The notes: generated from the sequence alone by a model not told the origin. DNA of 64,000 nucleotides from Archivesica marissinica (GCA_014843695.1 CM026400.1:47370221-47434220), one strand, 5' to 3'. Shown: positions 59,301 to 62,221, counted from the stretch's first letter. Numbers and translations: made by a program.

Positions 59301-62221
59301 GTCGCTTTCATTTTTCACAATACATCAATGATGCGTAATTTTCAATTTTTTTTAACATGTTAAATATCGCGAAATTTTAGTATTTTACAGTAATAGCATA
59401 ATTTACCTGTGCTCTGAAATATCCGAAGTTTGTGTTATGTATGTAATACTTGTATGATTGTGATTGTGTTTATGTCTACCTATACAATAAAATATGATCT
59501 CCGATTAGCGCAGTGGTTAGCGCACTCGCTTCTCGCCAATGCGACACAGGTTCGATCCTTGCATCGGGAGGTATGTGAGATGGTACGATGGTCGCCAGAT
59601 CAGACAGGTGGGTTTTCTCTGGGTACTCCTCTTTCCTCCCACATGAATGATCACATATACGCTTTCATCCGCGCCAACGAGAGTGATTAATATTAGTTGT
59701 TAAAGCTTGCTTCGCAATCATTGTAAAATAAATAAATAAAATATGATTAACCTGCCGTAACCTGCCGAATAAATTGGACGGAATGTGCAAACAATATAAA
59801 TCCAGATCAGCTGCAGTGTAGCACGGTGGCTGATCAGGACCTGTGTTGTTTGCTATTCAGACAAGTGTTTTAGCTCCACTATCCCAATAGCAAACAGCAT
59901 AGAGCCTGATCCAGAGCCGTCTGATTTGGCTGTTTGACAAAGCGACTTTCGTCGTGATTGGCAGGTTAAGGGTTAAACTAAACTACTAAATATTCATTTA
60001 TGATTATATCGATGTTTATTGGTTGTAACTAAGGTGATGACATACATTCATGCTATATATAGTAGATATACATGACAAACGGGTCAGTAGTCCAGTGGTT
60101 AACACGTTGGACTGCGAATCCATGGATCGCAGGTTCGATCCCCATCTCATCCTATGTTACACCGTGCACGTAAAATAACCAGAGGAGACTTTAAACCAAG
60201 GTCTCGTGTCGGTGCTGTACACCGTGCACGTAAAATAACCAGGAGACTCTGGAATTGTTCTCTGTCTGTATCATTGCACTATCCTCCAAAATCTAATATG
60301 TCTAATCTCTTCAGGACGCATCGCTCAAATGGGCAACTGGTAGCGACGATAAAAATAAATGCCAAAACACAACACATAAAGCAATTTGTTTGTTCATGAC
60401 CTTTTGTGAGGTGTATAGGGGGATGGCTTTATGAGATAAACATGGTTGACAGACAAAGGATTTGCAGAATTTGGTAGAAACAAAATAATTTGACCGAGTA
60501 TATAAGATGATGAATTCCTGATTGTGCAGTGGTAGCGCGTCCGCTTCAGGTGCGAAAGGCCCATAGCAATTATGCCCTTAAGCAAGGCATATAAATTCCT
60601 TTCCTCTTCTGTCTCTCTCATGGCAATGGATCCCATCAGGAATGTATGAGGTCTCCAGAGTGATTAATATAAATTGTAAGAAGTTTTTACGCAATTGAGA
60701 AAAAATATAAACTAAGCTATATATGATTTATTCAGATGAAACCATTTTAAAGTTGGACCGAATATGGCTTTTCTAGTTCACTTGCATTGACAGACGGGTA
60801 GAGTACTACTGTTGTGGAAGTCATGATATCGCAGTGGTAGCATGTTCACTTCAGGTGTGAGAGGCCCGGAGTTTGTAGCCAATGCGATTGTGCCCTTAGA
60901 CAAGCAAGGCACTTAATTTCCACATTGCCTCTTCTCTCTCCTTCATGGCAATGAATTCCATCAGGAATGAGGTCTCGAGAGCGATTTTGATAATGTTGTA
61001 AATAATTTGTTTCGCGATCGAGCAAAAACGATAAAGTTGTATAAGCTAATACTTGTTTGTTTCAGAAAGGAACGCATGAGCAGGAGGGGTACTACGATAT
61101 GAACGTGTTCCTCGACACGGTACTGAGCGTCGTCTTTGAACATCATGGGGGGAGACGAATCATATTCTCTACATTTGACTGTGATACCTGTATAGCGTAA
61201 GTATGCTATATAGAGTAGTGTTTATGTACGCAGTATATTCTCTACATTTGACTGTGATACCTGTATAGCGTAAGTATGCTATATAGAGTAGTGTTTATGT
61301 ACGCAGTATATTCTCTACATTTGACTGTGATACCTGTATAGTGTAAGTATGCTATATAGAGTAGTGTTTTTGTACGCAGCCCTTAGTTTTATTTTTGGAC
61401 CCCATGCAGGGAGACGCAGTATATTCCCTACATTTGAATGTGGTCCGCCTCCGTGAGTAAAATAATATGGCACAAATAGTCGAGTCCAATACCCTTTTCC
61501 CTACCTCCAAGGCTCCAAAGAACTATTGATATATTGAAGTTGTCAACATTCATTGTAGAATTTTCAAATAAGTTGGCAAGCGCAAATGTTCACTCTGATG
61601 AGATGATGTGTCATTACCCTCATATCCCCTCCCTCTCCCCTGCCACCCATGACCCCCTCCCCTTTATTTAAAAAATTGTCTTCAGGTATACACATACCAC
61701 TTTATAAGGGGCTTTGTATAGCATGACAATACTTCATTCACTTTTTGTTACACAGACGGATATGTAGTCCAGTGGTAACACGCTGGATTGGTAATCCAGG
61801 GATCGATCCCCCGTCTGACCCTAATGAAATTAACAGTCTTTCAGATGGGACGTTAAACCGAGGTCTTGTGTCGGTGCTTTACACCGTGCACGTAAAAGAA
61901 CCAGAGGAGACTCTGGAATGGGTCTATGTCTGTATCATGCACTATCCTCCAAAATCTAAAATAACTTATCTCTTCAGGAGGCGTCGCTCATATGGGCAAC
62001 CGGTAGCGACAATAAATAAAGGTAAAAACACACACTTTTTGTTACATATTTATTTAAGGCTAATGAGATTTTTTTCAATTTCCAGGTTGCGCCTGAAGCA
62101 GAATCGGTACCCAGTGATGTTGCTGACTCAGGCGGACACGACTTCATACGAGTCGTATGGAGACCTTCGTACAAAGTCTGTTACCATGGCAGCAGAATTC
62201 TGCACCGCTCATGATCTCCTG
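14214..62221 (+). CDS. GPCPD1: GPCPD1-like glycerophosphocholine phosphodiesterase, 15 exons, 3' end outside window
   Basis: Exons: 14214-14359, 17030-17190, 19358-19408, 20304-20455, 23429-23479, 26255-26365, 28030-28198, 37701-37842, 40301-40355, 46724-46816, 48490-48564, 50781-50811, 58342-58469, 61066-61196, 62086-62221. They total 1,632 nt (544 codons) with compatible phases at every junction. The N-terminus is a CBM20 domain (about residues 5-105; GNCEELGNWDP at 27-37, QWETNRHPR in exon 2). A variable middle region follows, then a GDPD domain from about residue 310 with GHRG (His315, Arg316), PENT (Glu334), VEMDV (Glu352, Asp354), YHD (His367) and FNIEIK. This order is specific to GPCPD1/GDE5, which hydrolyses glycerophosphocholine to glycerol-3-phosphate and choline in the cytosol (family knowledge). 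All expected GDPD residues within the covered part are present, so the gene looks functional. Vertebrate GPCPD1 is about 670 residues; the missing C-terminal part should be encoded past 64,000. The start ATG follows an in-frame stop at 14160-14162. Identification is from recalled family similarity, not a search. Confidence 0.93.
14605..15110 (+). mobile_element. Dispersed element F, split by a 41-bp array
   Basis: Left part: CAAATTCTTTCAAGTGAGTA to GTCTTCCTCCACCGATGGTA. Right part: ATATGACCTAAGCTGTTTGT. The same order occurs at 49125-50755. The 41-bp array sits between the two parts. Confidence 0.65.
14757..15042. repeat. Minisatellite, 41 bp (CATTTTCAATTAAAACTATT)
   Basis: Seven near-identical units in intron 1. 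The array splits a dispersed element whose halves are at 14605-14756 and 15045-15110. Confidence 0.92.
15111..15907. other. Intron 1 sequence without clear features
   Basis: It holds a GGGGCGTAGCTAGCTAGC end of the 4066-type MITE at 15153 and a C11 tract near 15768. No exon is expected, because exons 1 and 2 are phase compatible. Confidence 0.5.
15908..16183 (-). mobile_element. TTAA-type MITE copy, reverse orientation
   Basis: It starts TTTAACACCAAGTAACTGAC and ends GTTGAAAGGGTTAA, with the GAGCCGGCTC hairpin inside. One end segment is duplicated in tandem (15915-15978). Confidence 0.7.
16367..16908. mobile_element. 540-bp element with 24-bp terminal inverted repeats
   Basis: The sequence TTATTACCTAATGCTCTATA at about 16370 is repeated in inverse at 16883-16906 (TATAGAGCATTAGGTAATAA). 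No transposase is recognisable inside. It lies in intron 1, ending about 120 bp before exon 2. Confidence 0.65.
17030..17190 (+). CDS. GPCPD1: GPCPD1 exon 2 (CBM20 continuation)
   Basis: Acceptor TTTCTACAG and donor GTAAGT. The first base completes the Lys codon left by exon 1. It encodes DVWSKIVKF, FRYFLAELF and TQWETNRHPRVISL, matching the second half of the CBM20 region in GPCPD1. It ends in phase 1. Confidence 0.92.
17203..17373. mobile_element. Copy of the AGCAAACAGCATAGAGCC element in GPCPD1 intron 2
   Basis: It begins just after the exon 2 donor, runs from TCTGATCAGGATCTATGTTG to CTAGCGTGCAACGGGTTAA, and has paired internal arms. Confidence 0.6.
17520..18234. repeat. Minisatellite, 26 bp (GTTGTCTGGCAGCATGCTCC)
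   Basis: About 27 units of GTTGTCTGGCAGCATGCTCC followed by CACAGT, in intron 2. Several units have small insertions (GCGG, GGCTGGCAG). Confidence 0.93.
18326..18594 (+). mobile_element. SINE family A copy, intron 2
   Basis: GTCCGTCTCCGTGGTCGAGT head, box B GGTTCGAGCCC, body with GCCTGCCCAGGAAAGGTGTT and GCGTAAAACCCGAAA end. Confidence 0.8.
18925..19095 (-). mobile_element. SINE family D partial copy, intron 2
   Basis: The 3' half of the family only (TTTATCGTCGCTACTGGTTG to TTACGTGCACGGTGCAAC). Confidence 0.7.
19358..19408 (+). CDS. GPCPD1: GPCPD1 exon 3 (short linker exon)
   Basis: A 51-nt exon between TTGTTCACAG and GTAAGT, phase 1 in and phase 1 out. It encodes a hydrophilic stretch, EREKGTDTNSAAVFGDY, leading to the conserved GWL motif of exon 4. 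Support comes from phase, splice signals and position. Confidence 0.82.
19537..19722. repeat. Minisatellite, 23 bp (AGTGTTAGCTGATATATGGC)
   Basis: Eight almost perfect copies in intron 3, preceded by a GAGA-rich tract at 19474-19519. Confidence 0.92.
19765..19915 (+). mobile_element. SINE family B copy, 5' truncated, intron 3
   Basis: It begins within the body (CACATTGCCTCTTCTCTCTC) and ends GAGCTAAAATTAATTTTGCA. Confidence 0.75.
19968..20215 (+). mobile_element. SINE family C copy, intron 3
   Basis: A complete head with TCGCTTCTCACCAATGCGAC and a body ending about 90 bp before exon 4. Confidence 0.8.
20304..20455 (+). CDS. GPCPD1: GPCPD1 exon 4 (middle region, GWLIDQSQINIRLH)
   Basis: Acceptor TTTGCAG. 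It encodes RGWLIDQSQINIRLHGNP, aligning with the GWLTCQTEIRLRLHY stretch of vertebrate GPCPD1. The 3' border is the least certain of the model: phase to exon 5 requires the weak donor GAT|GTTATT. The open frame continues downstream only into non-homologous sequence. Confidence 0.82.
20565..20862 (-). mobile_element. SINE family D copy, intron 4
   Basis: A complete reverse copy from GTTTATTTATCGTCGCTACC to GGCTATAGATCCGTCTGT, beginning about 110 bp after exon 4. Confidence 0.8.
20890..22052. repeat. Minisatellite, 29 bp (TGTCAACATGATGCAATCAT)
   Basis: About 40 units in intron 4 with a variable triplet pattern after CAATCAT (CCAGCTG, ACCGCTG, ACTGCTG, ACAGCTG, ACCGTTA). Confidence 0.93.
22136..22904. 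other. Intron 4 sequence rich in CGAATATTCGAATAC motifs
   Basis: Clusters of ATCCGAATACCTGG at 22330-22435 and of ATTCGAATAC at 22828-22872 bracket about 400 bp of plain sequence. Confidence 0.5.
22905..23150. mobile_element. Dispersed repeat with CATGGCCCTCTTGTTT end
   Basis: It contains CGCCAAATTTCACAGTTATG and ends TCATTCATGGCCCTCTTGTT. A longer relative is at 25440-25775, ending GGGCCATGATGGCCCTCTTG, with a further related stretch at 25125-25330. This looks like a mollusc dispersed repeat. Confidence 0.55.
23429..23479 (+). CDS. GPCPD1: GPCPD1 exon 5 (51 nt), source of a downstream donor array
   Basis: Acceptor TTGTTTCAG, donor GTAAGT at 23480, phase 0 at both ends. It encodes EEGEHLPQSANTVVRVS, the acidic linker before the next beta-rich segment. 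Its last 39 nt plus 13 nt of intron are tandemly repeated immediately downstream to about 24,082. Confidence 0.85.
23480..24082 (+). repeat. 52-bp array made of exon 5 3' end plus its donor site
   Basis: Eleven further copies of the last 39 nt of exon 5 plus 13 nt of intron. GTAAGT occurs at 23480 and then every 52 bp up to 24052, in all 12 positions. Each unit also carries TATTTACCTCAG before a 27-nt exon-like stretch. A SINE fragment cuts the array off at 24084. Confidence 0.93.
24084..24195 (+). mobile_element. SINE family B 3' fragment truncating the exon-5-derived array
   Basis: It begins CTCTCCCTCATGGTGATGGA directly after a partial array unit and ends AATAAATTTGTATAAACTAA. Confidence 0.75.
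24258..24380 (-). mobile_element. SINE family D fragment, intron 5
   Basis: It contains GAAAAGAGATTAGTCATTTT and TTTTTGGAGGATAGTG through CGTGCACGGTGTAAAGCA. Confidence 0.7.
24595..24722. repeat. Short tandem repeat, 18 bp (GTCACGGTCAGATCAGGT)
   Basis: Seven copies in intron 5. Confidence 0.92.
25125..25775. mobile_element. Two related stretches of the GGCCCTCTTGTTT repeat
   Basis: Both contain GGAATGATCGATGTAC and TTCAAAGTTSTT. The second ends GATACAGGGCCATGATGGCC. Confidence 0.55.
25912..26163. mobile_element. MITE with AGGGTTCCCTCTGTC ends, intron 5
   Basis: It starts CAGGGTTCCCTCTGTCTGAA and ends GCGACCGACAGCGAGAACCC, with the same interior as the 6489 copy. It ends about 90 bp upstream of exon 6. 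Confidence 0.7.
26255..26365 (+). CDS. GPCPD1: GPCPD1 exon 6
   Basis: Acceptor GATTTTTAG, donor GTAAGT, 37 codons, phase 0 to 0. It encodes VLEKGRSVPDVQ through MVQTYEPEST, matching the TIQTMEPDN region of vertebrate GPCPD1. Confidence 0.9.
26415..27408. repeat. Minisatellite, 28 bp (GAGTTATTGACTTCCAACAT)
   Basis: About 35 very homogeneous units in intron 6, starting about 50 bp after the exon 6 donor. Confidence 0.94.
27503..27971. mobile_element. 465-bp MITE with GTTATTCTGCGATATACC ends
   Basis: The left end GGGTTATTCTGCGATATACC is matched in inverse by GGTATATCGCAGAATAAC at 27949-27966. It lies between the intron 6 minisatellite and exon 7, ending 58 bp before the exon 7 start. Confidence 0.7.
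28030..28198 (+). CDS. GPCPD1: GPCPD1 exon 7
   Basis: Acceptor ACATTTGCAG, donor GTAAAT, ending in phase 1. It encodes GFQLDFYISDPSDESSD, then HIGYAFVLPLDI and ITSLQHRPLGQIN, corresponding to the segment between the CBM20 and GDPD domains (human HVGTACLLSS and TLPIMSRNS region). A 9.5-kb intron follows. Confidence 0.9.
28199..29007. other. Start of intron 7 without genes
   Basis: AT-rich sequence with one GGGCGACT-type repeat (28455-28560). Nothing else is recognised. Confidence 0.5.
29008..29240 (+). mobile_element. tRNA-derived SINE family C
   Basis: The head has GTCCGATTAGCGTAGTGGTT and box B GGGTTCGATCCTCGG. The body has GGTGGTCGCCAGATCGGACA and TTTCCTCCCACACGAATGAC. The tail is GATTAATATAAGTTGTTAAAAC...CGCAATCGTT. 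Other copies: 8450-8695 (-), 19968-20215, 22080-22135 (tail), 37262-37480 (-), 37955-38182 (-), 46238-46410, 48800-48862 (head), 53832-54065 (-), 54180-54388, 59495-59740. Confidence 0.8.
29600..30845. repeat. Minisatellite, 36 bp (AAGGTTGCCTGGCGACCTCC)
   Basis: About 34 units of AAGGTTGCCTGGCGACCTCC plus ATATACGTCTGTCCAT in intron 7. The unit is a multiple of three, so open frames up to 442 codons appear on both strands. GGTTGCCTGGCAACC in several units is a perfect palindrome. Confidence 0.94.
31225..31690. repeat. Tandem repeat, about 65-80 bp, with TTTTCCAG in each unit
   Basis: Six imperfect units of TGTTTTCCAG, TTTGATATGGAAGCAAATGG, TGTACATGTAAATTTTAATA in intron 7. Confidence 0.85.
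31815..32055 (+). mobile_element. TTAA-type MITE copy
   Basis: It matches the 44046 element from CCCTTTCAACACCACAGAC to GGTGTTGAATGGGTTA. The left TTAA is degraded. Confidence 0.7.
32192..36572. repeat. 4.4-kb satellite with 29-bp and 34-bp monomers
   Basis: About 135 units of GTCAAGTAGWCGATACC[ATACC]AAGTATTTCATT. Monomers differ by a 5-bp ATACC insertion, by A or T in AGTAGWCG, and by CATTG or CAGTG. The right end (36340-36570) changes to GTAGTCAATACCGAGTATTT. Confidence 0.95.
36762..36985 (-). mobile_element. SINE family B copy, intron 7
   Basis: Reverse copy from TTTATGCAAATTTATTTTAG to the ACCACGACTTCCAC head. Confidence 0.78.
37118..37555. mobile_element. MITE-like element interrupted by a SINE
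   Basis: The left end CTACACCCGTTATGTCGAAT is matched in inverse by TTGACATAGCGGATGTAGAC at about 37528-37547. A SINE (37262-37480) lies inside it. This is 145 bp upstream of exon 8. Confidence 0.55.
37262..37480 (-). mobile_element. SINE family C copy nested in a MITE
   Basis: A reverse copy lacking the outermost head, inside the 37118-37555 inverted-repeat element. Confidence 0.75.
37701..37842 (+). CDS. GPCPD1: GPCPD1 exon 8 (start of GDPD domain, GHRG)
   Basis: Acceptor AATTCACAG, donor GTAAGT, phase 1 in and phase 2 out. It encodes FEYLVVKPMIGHKFDMK, then SYQKYWK and LDIGHRGMG. GHRG supplies the catalytic His-Arg pair of GDPD enzymes. The KYWK-x-LDIGHRG arrangement is diagnostic for GPCPD1. 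Confidence 0.95.
37955..38182 (-). mobile_element. SINE family C copy, intron 8
   Basis: A complete reverse copy ending in ACCACTGCGCTAATCGGA. Confidence 0.8.
38260..38482 (+). mobile_element. SINE family A copy, intron 8
   Basis: Same head and body as other family A copies, with a short deletion in the middle (GGAGGTTGGTGCACC lost). Confidence 0.8.
38585..40250. repeat. 54-62 bp array with a CCAAT palindrome in each unit
   Basis: Each unit has AACCAATACGGCTGATTGGT, whose arms AACCAAT and ATTGGTT are inverted. Units at 38585-39370 vary in length and contain CACACATATATACAG; units at 39370-40250 are nearly identical 54-mers. The unit is a multiple of three, so long open frames on both strands are artefacts. 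Confidence 0.94.
40301..40355 (+). CDS. GPCPD1: GPCPD1 exon 9 (PENT motif)
   Basis: Acceptor ATATTTCTAG, donor GTAAGA. It encodes SATVPENTVQSLMDAANH. The PENT motif (Glu334) is a conserved GDPD active-site element. It sits only about 50 bp after the end of the 54-bp CCAAT array. Confidence 0.93.
40553..40662 (-). mobile_element. SINE family D, left part, interrupted by the LINE
   Basis: It runs from TTTTACGTTTATTTATCGTC to ATGATACAGACAAGA, where the LINE 3' tail begins. The rest of this SINE is at 46030-46228. Confidence 0.8.
40906..44485 (-). pseudogene. LINE ORF2 endonuclease/reverse transcriptase (broken)
   Basis: The endonuclease begins near 44485 with CLVWNCNGL and continues with SGDCNAR and FSDHAPLH (43397-44029), all APE-type endonuclease motifs. 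Reverse-transcriptase pieces lie at 42176-42430 (YCSFIDMKQCFDSI) and 41979-42176 (the FADDMVLI catalytic box). A thumb/connection part follows at 41598-41909 (SSILHYGSEIWG), then a C-terminal CxxC-like part at 40906-41205 (LCLLCNTNNVEDEFHFMFKC). Several frameshifts separate these pieces and the MITE at 44046 splits the endonuclease, so the copy is inactive. Confidence 0.85.
44046..44284 (+). mobile_element. MITE-like element with TTAA flanks, inserted in LINE ORF2
   Basis: About 240 bp bounded by TTAACCCTTTCAACACCA and, at the other end, TGGTGTTGAAAGAGTTAA, which are inverted terminal repeats with TTAA at both edges. An internal hairpin contains GAGCCGGCTCGTGACGAGCC. Other copies lie at 1485-1930, 1926-2085, 5750-5933, 15908-16183, 31815-32055 and 47482-47600. 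TTAA flanks suggest piggyBac-type mobilisation (inference). Confidence 0.75.
44499..45595 (-). pseudogene. LINE ORF1 (broken)
   Basis: Translation from 45595 gives a Lys/Arg-rich start, a Ser/Glu-rich linker and a heptad-like coiled coil (MDRKLKTLDTLEQKVDSF). Frameshifts follow. Downstream pieces read MRNNIIFGNVPE, ERAHRMG and LKGTNLYVTEQFPPEVAAKR, the usual order of RRM and C-terminal domains of LINE ORF1 RNA-binding proteins. An intact copy would bind the element RNA. At least three disruptions are visible. Confidence 0.75.
46030..46228 (-). mobile_element. SINE family D, right part, after the LINE
   Basis: It repeats the 42-bp target segment and then continues through the tRNA-like head to CTGGACTACAGATCC. 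Confidence 0.8.
46238..46410 (+). mobile_element. SINE family C copy joined to the interrupted family D SINE
   Basis: A head-less copy starting at TGTGAGATGGTGCGGTGGTC, fused to the end of the family D copy at 46228. Confidence 0.75.
46478..46640 (+). mobile_element. SINE family A copy lacking its tRNA head
   Basis: It begins at CTCACTCAGGCTGTGTC and runs through the family A body, just upstream of exon 10. Confidence 0.75.
46724..46816 (+). CDS. GPCPD1: GPCPD1 exon 10 (E-x-D metal-binding motif)
   Basis: Acceptor TATCCACAG, donor GTAAGG, 31 codons. It encodes GADFVEMDVHLTKDKQVIIY followed by HDFKVK, carrying the Glu-x-Asp and His of the GDPD active site. A SINE begins about four bases into the following intron. 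Confidence 0.95.
46818..47395 (+). mobile_element. SINE family A copy with duplicated head, interrupted by SINE family E
   Basis: It begins at the fourth or fifth base of intron 10. The tRNA head (about 70 bp) is present twice (46820-46890, 46892-46970). The body is split at CACCAAGTA (47038) by a different SINE and resumes at 47289 with CTGGTTAACCGCTGGAGCC. Confidence 0.75.
47045..47288 (+). mobile_element. SINE family E, nested in a family A SINE
   Basis: The head GTCCAGTGGTAGAGCGTCGG with box B GGTTCGATACTCG is tRNA-like. The 3' part carries ATGTCTAGGTCCCCGTAAGG followed by (ACAT)n. Tail-only copies occur at 8822-8862 (+) and 11325-11370 (-). Confidence 0.75.
47482..47600 (-). mobile_element. 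Partial TTAA-type MITE copy abutting the exon-11-derived array
   Basis: It contains AAATTACATTTGGATCAGTT, AGTAATATTACTGGCAAAAA and GAGACGGCTCGTCACG of the family. It stops abruptly where the 57-bp array begins. Confidence 0.6.
47600..48489 (+). repeat. 57-bp array made of the exon 11 acceptor and 5' end
   Basis: About 15 units of ATGTGTATATTTTGYATAAGC-like sequence followed by TGCATGGAGAGTGCT and AATAATCTGTCTATGAA. The last unit continues directly into exon 11. Several units keep TTTTGTAG followed by AAGCAGCATGGAGAGT. Confidence 0.92.
48490..48564 (+). CDS. GPCPD1: GPCPD1 exon 11, source of an upstream acceptor array
   Basis: Acceptor ATATTTTGCAG, donor GTACGT, 25 codons. It encodes KQHGELELLEIPVKDLTLSE and LQDMK, matching the VELFEIPVKELTFDQLQ region of GPCPD1. 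The acceptor and first exon bases are repeated about 15 times in the 0.9 kb upstream. Confidence 0.93.
48860..49098 (-). mobile_element. SINE family D copy, intron 11
   Basis: It begins GAGATTAGTCATTTTAGATT, joined to a family C head fragment, and ends with GGACTACAGATCCGTC. Confidence 0.75.
49125..50760 (+). mobile_element. Dispersed element F, carrying the 38-bp array internally
   Basis: It starts CCAAATTCTTTCAAGTGAGG and ends CCATATGACCTAAGCTGTTT followed by GTGCGGCGTTAAACCA. Its GGTCGGTGGTTCTACC segment is the amplified unit. A fragment also occurs at 53030-53110. Confidence 0.65.
49165..50650. repeat. Minisatellite, 38 bp (GGTAGGTCGGTGGTTCTCTC)
   Basis: About 39 units of GGTAGGTCGGTGGTTCTCTC plus TGTGTGCCTGTCCATTGT in intron 11. 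It is embedded in a dispersed element whose flanks are at 49125-49165 and 50650-50755. Confidence 0.94.
50781..50811 (+). CDS. GPCPD1: GPCPD1 exon 12 (31-nt microexon)
   Basis: Acceptor TTTTATTCTAG, donor GTAAGT. It encodes LWHKPRPDNI plus one base. Support is phase compatibility with exons 11 and 13, perfect splice signals and the expected position. Sequence similarity is weak because this loop is variable in the family. Confidence 0.78.
51250..51930. repeat. Scattered copies of a GGGCGACT-containing repeat
   Basis: GGGCGACTATTTTGCCCAAG and its inverse CTCATTCTAGAGGGCGACTG recur at 51250-51330, 51430-51500 and 51765-51800, and also at 28455-28560. No gene is seen in this part of intron 12. 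Confidence 0.5.
51950..52560 (+). pseudogene. Charged coiled-coil plus PHD-finger fragment, interrupted
   Basis: 51957-52260 encodes Lys/Glu/Arg-rich sequence (RLKKRQMWID, KEVRQKDEDEK) with an internal duplication of about 110-125 bp. 52390-52530 reads GVC-stop-DGCDSSERWFHREC, then GGKWTCQLCQPYAEE, the spacing of a PHD zinc finger (CxxC, WFHxxC, WxCxxC). A TGA at 52401 and frame changes upstream make it non-functional as it stands. It lies in GPCPD1 intron 12, sense orientation. It may come from a transposable element ORF or a retrocopy. Confidence 0.55.
52665..52892 (+). mobile_element. SINE family B copy, intron 12
   Basis: The GTGGAAGTCATGATAGGACA head is degenerate, followed by the family B body and tail. 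Confidence 0.75.
53113..53342 (-). mobile_element. SINE family B copy, intron 12, reverse
   Basis: A complete reverse copy from TTTATACAAATTTATTTTAA to CTATCATGTCTTCCAC. Confidence 0.78.
53832..54065 (-). mobile_element. SINE family C copy, intron 12, reverse
   Basis: A complete copy with the tail TACGATTGCGAAGCAAG and the head CACTGCACTAATTGGAC. Confidence 0.8.
54180..54388 (+). mobile_element. SINE family C copy directly preceding the 59-bp array
   Basis: The head GTCCTATTAGCGCAGTAGTT has a deletion after CAATGCAACCCG. The tail ends about 20 bp before the first array unit. Confidence 0.78.
54405..57970. repeat. 3.5-kb array of 59-bp units (CAAGAAACGTGTTTGCCAGA)
   Basis: About 58 units of CAAGAAACGTGTTTGCCAGA, GGGTGGGGAAGCCTTTTGCT and ATATTTCTTATTGATTCAA. 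The left third is irregular and rearranged, the right two thirds homogeneous. A variant block recurs 531 bp apart (57249 and 57780), equal to nine units. Confidence 0.94.
57971..58341. other. Intron 12 end, upstream of exon 13
   Basis: Unique-looking AT-rich intron sequence ending in a pyrimidine tract and acceptor. Confidence 0.5.
58342..58469 (+). CDS. GPCPD1: GPCPD1 exon 13 (FNIEIK motif), source of a downstream array
   Basis: Acceptor TGTTTTTAG, donor GTGAGT. It encodes DEILTEDPVPEDLQAFPTLE, then RCLDAVDEHT, GFNIEIKYPQELM. FPTLE and GFNIEIK are conserved GDPD-core stretches. Its last 38 nt plus donor are repeated downstream to about 59,100. Confidence 0.95.
58470..59100 (+). repeat. About 84-bp array made of exon 13 3' end plus its donor
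   Basis: Seven to eight copies of CTTCAACATAGAAATCAAGT, ATCCYCAGGAACTCATG and GTGAGTATTCCAGGTAGAG. Donor-like GTGAGT (or GTGAAT) occurs at 58470, 58559, 58642, 58725, 58808, 58897 and 59040. Confidence 0.9.
59495..59740 (+). mobile_element. SINE family C copy, intron 13
   Basis: CCGATTAGCGCAGTGGTTAG head and a complete body and tail with AAATAAATAAA end. Confidence 0.8.
59785..59975. mobile_element. Copy of the AGCAAACAGCATAGAGCC element in intron 13
   Basis: It has the same block order: ATCCAGATCAGCTGC, GACCTGTGTTGTTTGCTATT, CAATAGCAAACAGCATAGAG and a GGTTAAGGGTTAA end. Confidence 0.55.
60080..60358 (+). mobile_element. SINE family D copy, intron 13
   Basis: Head GTCAGTAGTCCAGTGGTTAA with box B GGTTCGATCCCC. 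A roughly 50-bp internal block (TACACCGTGCACGTAAAATA) is duplicated in tandem. Confidence 0.75.
60515..60715 (+). mobile_element. SINE family B copy, intron 13
   Basis: Degenerate head with TGCAGTGGTAGCGCGTCCGC, then body and tail of the family. Confidence 0.7.
60815..61050 (+). mobile_element. SINE family B copy ending at the exon 14 acceptor region
   Basis: Head GTGGAAGTCATGATATCGCA, body with CCTCTTCTCTCTCC, tail ending TTGTATAAGCTAATA only about 15 bp before the exon 14 start. Confidence 0.78.
61066..61196 (+). CDS. GPCPD1: GPCPD1 exon 14 (RRIIFSTFD motif), source of a downstream array
   Basis: Acceptor TTTGTTTCAG, donor GTAAGT, ending in phase 2. It encodes YYDMNVFLDTVLSVVFEHHG and RRIIFSTFDCDTCI, matching YFDMNLFLDIIL and RRIVFSSFDADIC of vertebrate GPCPD1. 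The last part and its donor are repeated at 73-bp spacing downstream. Confidence 0.95.
61197..61440 (+). repeat. 73-bp array made of exon 14 3' end plus its donor
   Basis: Two clear extra copies with GTAAGT donors at 61270 and 61343 (native donor 61197). A third degenerate copy follows at 61405-61440, cut by a SINE family A head. Each copy is preceded by TGTACGCAG, an acceptor-like sequence. Confidence 0.9.
61441..61751. other. Intron 14 sequence without clear features
   Basis: After a SINE family A head stub at 61442-61455 there is a C-rich stretch (61618-61662) but no recognised element. Confidence 0.5.
61752..62030 (+). mobile_element. SINE family D copy, upstream of exon 15
   Basis: A complete sense copy from CAGACGGATATGTAGTCCAG to GGGCAACCGGTAGCGACAAT, ending about 55 bp before exon 15. 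Confidence 0.8.
62086..62221 (+). CDS. GPCPD1: GPCPD1 exon 15 (last exon in window)
   Basis: Acceptor CAATTTCCAG, donor GTGGGT at 62222, ending in phase 0. It encodes LRLKQNRYPVMLLTQADTTS and onward to FCTAHDLL, matching the RQKQNKYPILFLTQG and FENLLG region of GPCPD1. The remaining exons are beyond 64,000. Confidence 0.95.

Noticed and set aside
46723..62221. Bacterial glpQ-type gene or contamination
   Set aside because: The GDPD motifs are split over introns with perfect GT-AG borders and follow a CBM20 domain, which is a eukaryotic GPCPD1 arrangement.
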